NCBI RefSeq assembly: GCF_001632365.1
Contig: NW_024468558.1
Coordinates: forward strand, 1 to 27,004
From: Laetiporus sulphureus 93-53
Lineage: Eukaryota; Basidiomycota; Agaricomycetes; Polyporales; Laetiporaceae
Length of the DNA: 27,004 nt
Direction: 5' to 3'
A program made the position numbers and the translations under genes. This document shows, piece by piece, positions 10,202-19,200 of the stretch. How positions within the stretch are numbered: position 1 is the first letter of the stretch; each line of letters starts with the position of its first letter. A model generated the notes under the pieces. It did not search any database. It saw only the letters and a program-made list of their open reading frames with translations, and had not been told where the DNA came from.

Positions 10202-13200
10202 TCAAACCCGGGCTCCCCATCCTCCCCATCGCCCTAGAGCGGCCGCACTCCAATAAAACTTAACGGTGCCCCCAAATTGTTGACAGCATATAGGGCATTC
10301 TACATAGGAGGTCAGGGTGTTCAAGAAGGCATTCAGCAGCATCAGTATGAACGTTGATGGATATTTTGGGTCACTGACCTGGCCAACAAACGATAGTATG
10401 CAGATGGCAACGTTCAGCAGTAATAACATTCTATGGCGAATGTCTTAGTTTCCCCTGCAATGGAAAAAGAGTTGGCCACATACACGAACTGAATCGTACC
10501 TACATGCAAAAAAAAAGATGACCCAATCACGGTCCTACAACGTAAGCTTTACTCACCGTCTCTCAGCAACAATGCCACTAGTGATGGACTCTGTGAAAAC
10601 ACTCCAGTGGAGTTCTGGCTGAGTTGTTCATATAGCATCCTCCAGATGACACCGACCGCTACAACGTTGTAGACCACAGAAATAACAAGGAGGGCAATTA
10701 TTACTACGAAGTGACAGTTAGCGTGGCTCATTTTTTGAAGGGAGAGTCCATATAATTAGCTTACGCCTGGTATTTAATATGAGAACCTATGGAGTACTAA
10801 GTGCATCGGAGACGCGTATAAGCTCAGCGTTGGTACTCCTAGCAGGGAGACAACGTCTGTGTATTCACCTAAGTGCGTCGGAGACGCGTATAAGCTAAAG
10901 AGAGTGTGAATACAGGGTAACTACAAGTGCACAGTATGGAGCTCACCTCAGCGTTGGTACTCCTAGCAGGGAGACAATGTCTGAGGGGAGCGGGCGACGT
11001 GCGCAAGTATATAACCACGGAAACACATGGGTAACTAAGTCCGAGAGTAAATGTGTCCGAAAACACCCGAGCCCAAGACTACCGGTCACACTGCGCTGGG
11101 CGTTGAGTAGCGTTACCATATAAGGTAGCTGGTGCGCGGCCGACGGACGCAGCGGGATTGCATGCTCCAACACTCCCCCTCAATCCTTGCGCAGTCCGAG
11201 GGCGGCAGCAAAACGCTTGACCTTCGGGCTCGGCAAGGCTTTGGTCAGGGTGTCAGCTACCATGTCATCAGTAGGACAGTAAGTTAGAACCAATTTCTTA
11301 TCTTCAACAACTCAATGAAGAAAATGAAAACGAATGTCGATATGCTTCGTGCGAGCATGGTATTGATTGTCGCACGTCAGCGCGATAGCAGATTGATTGT
11401 CGGCATTGAGAACAATGGGGCTAGTGAACGGCATAAAAACTTGCCCGATTAGGGAGTGAAGCCACAAGGCCTCTTTTGCGGCATGGGCGGCTGCGACGTA
11501 CTCGGCTTCCGTCGTCGACAACGTGATAATCTCTTGTCTCTTCGAGCTCCACGATACCGCGTCGCCGTCGATTAGAAAAGCGTAACCCGAAATAGCCTTG
11601 CGGTCCTCATGCATGGACCCATCTGCATCGGTATAACCAACCAGGTCCAAGCTGGTCTCGCCATAAGTAAGTTTCAGGTCTTTGGTCCCAGCAAGATAAT
11701 GAAACACTCGTTTGATAGCCTCCCAGTGCACCAGTCCAGGATTGTCAGAAAAACGCGAGAGAATTGAGACGGCGTACGTGATGTCAGGATGAGTACCAAG
11801 CGATGCATACATGAGGGAACCGACGGCCTCGCGATAGGGCACATCGCGCATGGTGGCGAATTCAGCAGCAGTCTGGGGAGATTGCGATGTCGAGAGGTGG
11901 GCATTGGGGCCCATTGGCACAGTGAGTGGCTTTAAATCCTCGAAACCAAACCGCTTCAGGATGGAGTTGATATAGGAGGTCTGCGACAGCGCTAGCATAT
12001 GGCGCGCGTGGTCGCGTTCCACGGCAAATCCTAAAATCCAATGGATTTCCCCCATGTCAGATATCTCGAAGGCCTCACGCAACTTCGACTTGACCTCAGC
12101 TATCAATGTTGGCTTGGATGCGACCACTGTCAAGTCATCGACATGCGCGACTATAACGATTAAGCTGGCCTCGTCACAGCGGAAGAACACGGCCTGGTCG
12201 ACATCGCTCTGCGCAAGTCGAAGGAGCTCCTGCAGCACACGGAGCAGCTTCTTATACCAGTGGCGAGCGCTTTGGCGAAGACCATAGAGTGGCCGGAGGA
12301 GACGGAGTGCGAGCGACGGATTACTGGTGAGTTGTGCACCCTCGGGAACCTTCATGTAGATGACCTCTCCTTCTTCAAACTCTCCATTCAGATATGCACT
12401 CTTTACATCGAGCTGATGGATCTCGAAGTCATAACGAGCGGCGAGGGCAAGCACAACGCGGATGGATGCGGTCTTCGCAACCGGTGCATAGGTATCGAAG
12501 AAGTCGACGTTCGGGATCTGGAAGAAACCTCGGGCAACCAAGCGAGCACGGTAACGTTCTATATTCCCTTGCGCATCTTTCTTGATAGCAAAAACCCAGC
12601 GGTTGCTGACTATATTAGCTCCCACAGGTGGTTTCTCCAGTCACCATATCCCATGCGCCTCAAGCGCGTGCAGTTCCTCCTCTATTGCCTCTTCCCAGTG
12701 CGGCCAGTCAGGCCGCTTCTTCGCTTCAGCTATCGTGCGTGGTTCAAGACCCTCAGCGTCAGCCATCTTTGCAGCCATAGCCATGCCCGAGATCTCCTCG
12801 TCCAACTCGGCCATCACTTCGTCCTCTGATGTGGCACCCAGCTCCTCGTCAGGAACACGGACGCCCTTCGCTGGCTTTGCATCGGCAGCTCTTCCCTCAA
12901 GGATATCACGCAAGATACGCGAGGGCTTGCATACGCGCGTCGAATGACGTGGCAGTTCTGCAACAGGCAGTGGAGGAGGCAGCGGCACGCTGTCAGCGGG
13001 ACTTTCAGATGCGTTATCAAGCGTCTTATTCACCGCAGTCACGGGTGTATCCTTCGGTGCATCAGCTGACGGCTCAGGCTTGTCTACAGGCTCGGAATCC
13101 TCCCCCTCAAGCTCAGGAATGTCAGCGATAACGACAGGCAAGTGCGGATCGCCAAACTGCACATTCCTTTCAACCGTCACAGACCGCTTGTCCGGCCAAT

Positions 13201-16200
13201 AGACCCGGTGACCTTTGCTCTGGGTGTCAAAGCCAACCCATCGAGCCGCCTTCGCATGCACACCGAGCTTGCCAGTGCTCGTGTCGTGCACCCACACCTT
13301 CGATCCCCAGACTGGGAATCTCACGACGTTAGGTAAGTGGCCGTAAACCACAGCATATGGTGTTCGCCCATCGAGCGCCTTCGTTGACGTGTGGTTCTTC
13401 AGATACACCGCGTGCATCAAAGTTTCACCCCACAGAGAGATAGGGGCACCCGCCGCGATCAGCATCGCATGGACCTTCTCCATAAGGGTGCGACCAAGCC
13501 GCTCCGACACACCAGCCTCCTCGTGAGTGTCGTGTACGGACAGCTTCTGGTGTGTGCCACTTTCCTCCAGGTGAGTCTTGAACTCGTTACTGAGATACTC
13601 CCCACCACGATCTGTGTTCAGCACACCAATGTGAGCACCCAGCTGGGTCTCACACCATGCCTCGAATGTCCTATAGGCAGCCATAGTCTCGCTTTTGTGC
13701 CGCAGTAAGTACACCGTCGTGAAGCGGCTGAAATCATCTGTAAAGCTGACAAAATATTTCCGTCCACCTAGCGTTGGTTCGCGTGCAGGGCCCCACACGT
13801 CGGAATGTATTTTGGCAGCAAATTTGGTTGCCCGACGACCTTCGCGCTCCTTCAGAACTGACATCCGCGTGGACTTCGCGCGAATACAAGCTTCGCATTG
13901 CTTGGACTCGTCGGACTCCACGAGTTTGACACCGGTCACAAGTCCCTTCGTCACAAGTTCGCGCACGGCGCGTGGTGCGATATGGCCCATACGACAATGA
14001 AGGTCCATGACAGTGACCTTCTCAGCAAGCACGGCAGTGTTAGCAGAGGGAATGGTACGTGTATGGGTGACCATATAAAGTCCTCTTTCCTTCGGAATTG
14101 TACTGATCAGAACCCCATCTTTGCCGTAGATACTGCATGTTCCACCGGCGAACGTCGTCGTGTACCCAGCGTCGTCAATATGACCAATGGCAACCAAATT
14201 GAATCTGATCGACGGTGTGTAAAGGACTCAAGTCAGGTGAATACGAGTCGGCAAAGGGTCATGCGGAATTTCGATAATCAAATCGCCGACGGCACTAGCG
14301 ATAAAGTTCTCTTAATTAGCTGCACTCAGCGGTCATGGCATAATCTCATGGAAGGTAAGGAAATCCTCCCGATATGGTGACATGTGGTGACTCACTCCAG
14401 AGTCGTACAGGTCCCTAGGCTGATGCGCATCAGCAACTAGTGCGACAGCGACAGCAGCAACATCCGGCAATACAATCGGGTCGTCACCCGCATCCACCGG
14501 CATGTCCTCTTCGCTCGCAAGGCTTCCAAGCCAGCCCTGTACAGACAGCATCCTCTCGGCAAGAGGAACAGTTTTCGTGAGGCCGCCATCACCGACTTCA
14601 GGCACAGCCTCAACAGGAGCAATGGCGTGCTCCTCATGACCTTCAGAGACTTCCGACAGGTCATCTGCAGTGCGCTCTAAGTCCGGCACAGATGTAGAAG
14701 CATCAGAGTCAGCTTCAGTAAGTGCAGTATAATCCGATTGTCCAGCTGACGAGAAAATGGATGGGCAAGTCGACTCGACATCTGACAGGTCAAAGTCTAT
14801 GGCAGTCCATGCTCCGGCAATGGCATTGAGGTCGACAGCTGATGCCGCAGTCGGCTTCGGCTTTGCCTGGTCAGTCTTGGCATCAGGTGCGTTCTTCGCA
14901 TCTTTGCTGTCCTGCTTCGGGCTTGAGCAGTTATCTTGCCTATGACCTTTACCTCCACAGTTCCAGCAAACACCGACTGGCTTCCACGGCCCCTTCTTGC
15001 CTTTCCAGCTCTTCAGCTTCTCGCTCGACAGCACAGCGGCAGCAACCCCAGGATCAGGTTTCGCACCTTTTCCCTTTGACGTCCCATGGCGGCGATCCCA
15101 TTCTTCCAATGCAAGTTCCATGAGCACCTCGGGTGGCAGATCCGGGGTCTCTTTCTCGAATGCCTTGAGCTGCGCCGGGGTGGCGGCTGTCACTGTACTA
15201 GGTGTGATCGCTTCCTGGATTCTTCGAGCAGCCTTCACAGTTGACGAGAGCTGCGAGATGAACGTGGAAAGCTCAGGCGACATGAATGTTGGAAGTCATA
15301 CGGACTTTATGTCCAGTGGGACACGGACTTAGACATTCCGCATGCATTCGCTTATGTAATCACGTAGCCACAAGCGCGCTCAATCTTTTCCTACTACCTC
15401 AGCACTCGCATTATACATCGAGGCTGAGGTGAGTACCTACTGGACTCCTTTACTTAGTCTTTACTGATATACTGTAGTCACTCGCTTTCCTACGTGTCTA
15501 CAGGTATTTATAGAGCACTCGCATCATACATCGAGGCTGAGTCACTCGTTCCTATGTGTCTACAGCCCTCGGATATTTTCACCTCGGACAATAGGTTATG
15601 AGCCCCGCAGCTACACACTAACCTGTCCATTCATTCAAGCTTCCACTGTGCTCACAATCCTTTAAATCTTCTCTCTTCGACCAGCACCCACACCAGCACC
15701 TCCTGCACCACAGTCTACACCTTCTCACTCCACACCCTCTCACGCCATGTCCAAATCTGTCAAACTCTCTCTCGGCTCAAACTGCCTCTATGACATACCA
15801 TTCCTCGAGGATGATGGAGCAAACTACCAGCAATGGAAGTTCCGTCTCGAGACGGTGCTACACATCAGGAAACTCTGGAACATCACCCAGGGTAAGGAAG
15901 CTCGACCCGCAGATTCCGAATCTGACAAGCAGGCCGAATGGGATGACAAGGATCAAGACGCAAAGGCGCAGATCACGCTCACGCTCAAAGACACGCCTCT
16001 GAGCGGCATCATGTACGAGAAGACGGCGAAGTCTGTATGGGACAAACTCACCGCGCGGTATGAGGGGAAGGGGAAACAGACGATAGCGCACCTCATTGGT
16101 GAGCTATTTCGTGATACGCTCTCTGATGAGACCGGTATGGAGGCACAGCTCGACGGCATGGTCCAAAAGGCCAACACTCTGGCCACACTCGGACAGCCGC

Positions 16201-19200
16201 TCGAAGACTCACTGATCGCGGTCGCCATGGTCATATCACTCCCCCCGTCCTATTCAGTACTTCGCACCATCCTCATGTCGACGAGCGACAAGCTCACCAC
16301 GGAGACGGTCACAAACCAGGTCCTTACTGAAGAGCGCGAACGCCTCAAGGAGGGATCGCAGCACGCGCTTGCCGCCAAGCTGTCAGGTATGCCATCAACA
16401 TCGAAGTCGAATGGGAAGCAGCTGAAATCCGGCAAGAAGTGTGGCTATTGCCACAAGCTGAACCACACGGAGGAGGAGTGCCGAAAGAAGAAGAGAGACG
16501 AGGAGAAGCAGGAGGAGGAAGAGGGTAGCGATGACAGTGAAGACCTTGCGGCGAAGGTCACGTCCACTCGGGGTACCACAGTGTCCCTCGTCCTCTGACT
16601 GTTCATCGCCCATGCGCTCACGCAGCGCAGCCTACCCGCCGACCATTGGATTCTCGACTCAGGCGCAACGGCATCCATGAGCTCACGCCGCGACTGGTTC
16701 TTTCAATTCATGAACCTTACCTCACCGAAGCGCGTTTGGCTCGGAGATGGACGGTGCATTCACGCAGAAGGTATCGGTCAAATCTACATCGATTTAGCCA
16801 CCGAAGACGGACGTACAAGCCCGACGCTGATACAAGATGTCTACTACGTACCGCAGCTCCAGGGCAACCTCCTCTCCACCTCGCGACTCACCGAACGAGG
16901 TCAGACCCTCACGTTCTGCGGCGATGCCTGCAAAATCACTTGCAACGGCGAGACGACGGGCCTAGCACACAAGACGGATGGTCTCTACGTCCTCGAGTCG
17001 ATCCCACACGCTCCCATATGAGCGTTCGTAGCGCGCGCGGACTCCTCCACGGATCCCGACGAGTCTTCACTCGAAGCGCTGGCGGCGAAGACGACGACGC
17101 ACAAGACGAACGTCGTAAAGTGGCACCACAAGACCTGCCACATGGGTACTGAAGTCACCCTACAAACGGTCTATCAAGGCGCGGTCAGTAACACGAACAC
17201 CGTGAGCAACGCGACTCACGACGTGAAGACCAGTAAGCCCATCCAGACGGGCATCAAGCCCTCGGCCACGCACATCTGCACGCACGGGTGTACGGCCCAT
17301 GACGCCAGACTCGACCTCAAGTCGGTCAAGCGCGTCACCCTCGGGTATGCTCAAAACGTGAAGGCACACGCTGCCTCTCACCGAACGAGTGGGCGCACAC
17401 ACGACGCGCAAAACGCCGCCTCCGACGAGGGCATCCGTACACGGCAGACACGCACAGTGATCGACCCTGGACTTCAGCACGAAGTGCAGGGCAAACCGCC
17501 GAGCTCACCTGCCGGCACTCCTCACAGCCCTCGCGAACGACGAGCGGCTCGTATCACGATCGTAGCCGCCGAACATCACCCAACGCCGCCACCACTCGAC
17601 GCACCCAGTAGCACGTCCACCGGTGATGGCGACAATGACAGCAGCAATGACGAAGACGACGAGGGCAACACAGTACCCTCGCCCAGCCATCACGCCGCGT
17701 TGGCACGCCAGACCGCGTCAAACTGCTCGCCTCCTTCTCCGCCTCAGCGCGAAATCGAGAAGGAGCACTTACCTGCCATCTCAAAGGCCACAGCATCTCT
17801 CTCACACACTCGGACTCAACGCGCAGCCACTCCCGCTCCCGCTCCAAAGGCTTCAAAGAGCCATGTCCGTCAATCCACATGCGCGCCCAGCGCTGATTCG
17901 CGACGACGATCCGTGGTCCTCTGTCAGCGCATACAAGCCCAAGACATTTCCAGGAGGCCTTGGAGCCAAGACGAAGCGGGCAGTAGAGACTCCAGAAGTC
18001 CAGAAGAGAGCCAGAAGCAAAGAAGAACAGTCAGAGAGAGGAGGGAAGAACGCGCATCAAGTGGGCGCAGTCGAACGCGACAAGGCTCGCGCGGGCGCTA
18101 CGGGTCACTCAGTTGACGATGAACCTCGGAGAATCAACGTCAGATGCGGATCAACGGAAATCAGTGACAACGGAAGAACTTACCCCGTTTGTCAAGGCCA
18201 CACTCAACGACGAGTACGACCATCCACGCACCGCAATCGGGCACAATTCAGGGGAAGTCACACAGCGCAGACAGCGTACAGCAAGCAGCCCGAGTTCTCA
18301 AATCTGCACAGACGGACTCAAGAAACCCTACGCCACAGGCACTTACCATTCAATCTGTGCAAGTCACAACATCTGCTGAAGACCCTCGGTCGCGCACAGC
18401 ACAAGCAGCATGAAGGATTCAATTAGTGTTCTAAAAGTAGGTCCGCATTCCCACTGAGTGGGCGTGTTGGAAGTCATACGGACTTTATGTCCAGTGGGAC
18501 ACGGACTTAGACATTCCGCGCGCATTTGCTTATGTAATCATGTAGCCACAAGCGTGCTCAATCTTTTCCTACTACCTCAGCACTCGCATTATACATCGAG
18601 GCTGAGGTGAGTACCTACTGGACTCCTTTACTTAGTCTTTACTGATATACTGTAGTCACTCGCTTTCCTACGTGTCTACAGGTATTTATAGAGCACTCGC
18701 ATCATACATCGAGGCTGAGTCACTCGTTCCTATGTGTCTACAGCCCTCGGATATTTTCACCTCGGACAATAATGAAATCGATGAGCATGGAGGAGTACTC
18801 GATTTCGCTTATCGTGATGTCCATGTTGAGAAGCTCCTCGTATTTGACGCGGACACGATCAAATTCTTGATGGAGATCAGCTCCAGGTGAGTATCGCATG
18901 TTCATGAATTGCTTTCTCATCGTCGCACGCAGTAGCAGACTCTTCTGAGTGAACTCCTGCATCACCGCCGACCAGATCTCTGCAACCGTCCCCTTGCGCA
19001 AGTGCTTTGTCAGTGTCACGTCATGCAGCTTCTGCGTCAACAGGTACATCGCAAGATTCTCTTTCTTGTCCCAGGATGCAATTGCAGCATCCTCAGTGGG
19101 AGTGGGCTTGGCAGGATCAGCATGCACAGGGCGAGCAGCTGCACCAGTGAGGTGACTGTACACCTCCTTCTGCTTTGCAGCAATGGTGAATCGCTTTTGG

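Larger units (their letters stand above)
10778..11172 (-). repeat. Copia-3 3' LTR
   Basis: 395 bp; on the element's strand it starts TGTTGGAGC and ends TCTCATA. It differs from the 5' LTR at 10 positions, all transitions in CpG context. TTATATA at 11014-11008 is a TATA box; about 25 nt downstream begins a 62-nt unit (10983-10947 plus 10894-10870) interrupted by a 52-nt GT-AG segment (10946-10895). It is followed by an uninterrupted copy of the same unit at 10859-10798. See findings. Confidence 0.92.
15287..15593 (+). repeat. Copia-4 5' LTR
   Basis: 307 bp, starts TGTTGGAAG and ends GGACAATA, so the terminal dinucleotides are TG..TA; the end is fixed by both the TSD and the adjoining primer binding site. 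It contains an intron-interrupted unit (15402-15428, 15478-15503) and an intronless copy (15515-15565). TATTTATA at 15505-15512 lies between the copies; no good TATA box is seen about 30 nt before the first copy. Confidence 0.92.
15287..18771 (+). mobile_element. Copia-4: nested, internally deleted copia element
   Basis: 3485 bp with 307-bp LTRs (15287-15593 and 18465-18771), TSD ATGAA and a primer binding site directly after the 5' LTR. It encodes gag and protease but no intact integrase core and no recognisable reverse transcriptase or RNase H, so it is non-autonomous and would depend on another copia. The LTRs differ at 5 of 307 positions, all CpG transitions, against 10 of 395 for the host element, which agrees with its later arrival. 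It lies in opposite orientation to Copia-3, cutting its gag. Confidence 0.92.

Noticed and set aside
10236..10252. GCGGCCGCTCTAG (minus strand), resembling a cloning-vector NotI-XbaI polylinker
   Set aside because: It sits inside the last open exon of the DUF6533 model and no further vector sequence flanks it. A chance match or a natural GC-rich tail is more likely, though contamination of this stretch could be tested.
10870..10983. Simple tandem repeat explanation for the Copia-3 LTR units
   Set aside because: Plain duplication does not explain why exactly a GT...AG block of intron length is absent from one copy, nor why the unrelated Copia-4 LTR shows the same order. It remains the null model for the findings.
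12260..12829. Plus-strand ORF of 189 codons
   Set aside because: Antisense to the well-supported Copia-3 integrase/RT frame.
16646..17152. 168-codon plus-strand ORF rich in Arg and His
   Set aside because: Shadow frame of the Copia-4 protease region, whose true frame shows DSGAT and the conserved downstream motifs.
17623..18426. 267-codon plus-strand ORF overlapping the Copia-4 tail
   Set aside because: Low-complexity, Arg/Gln-rich and in a different frame from gag, with no motif. It could be chance in GC-rich DNA; not claimed as a gene.
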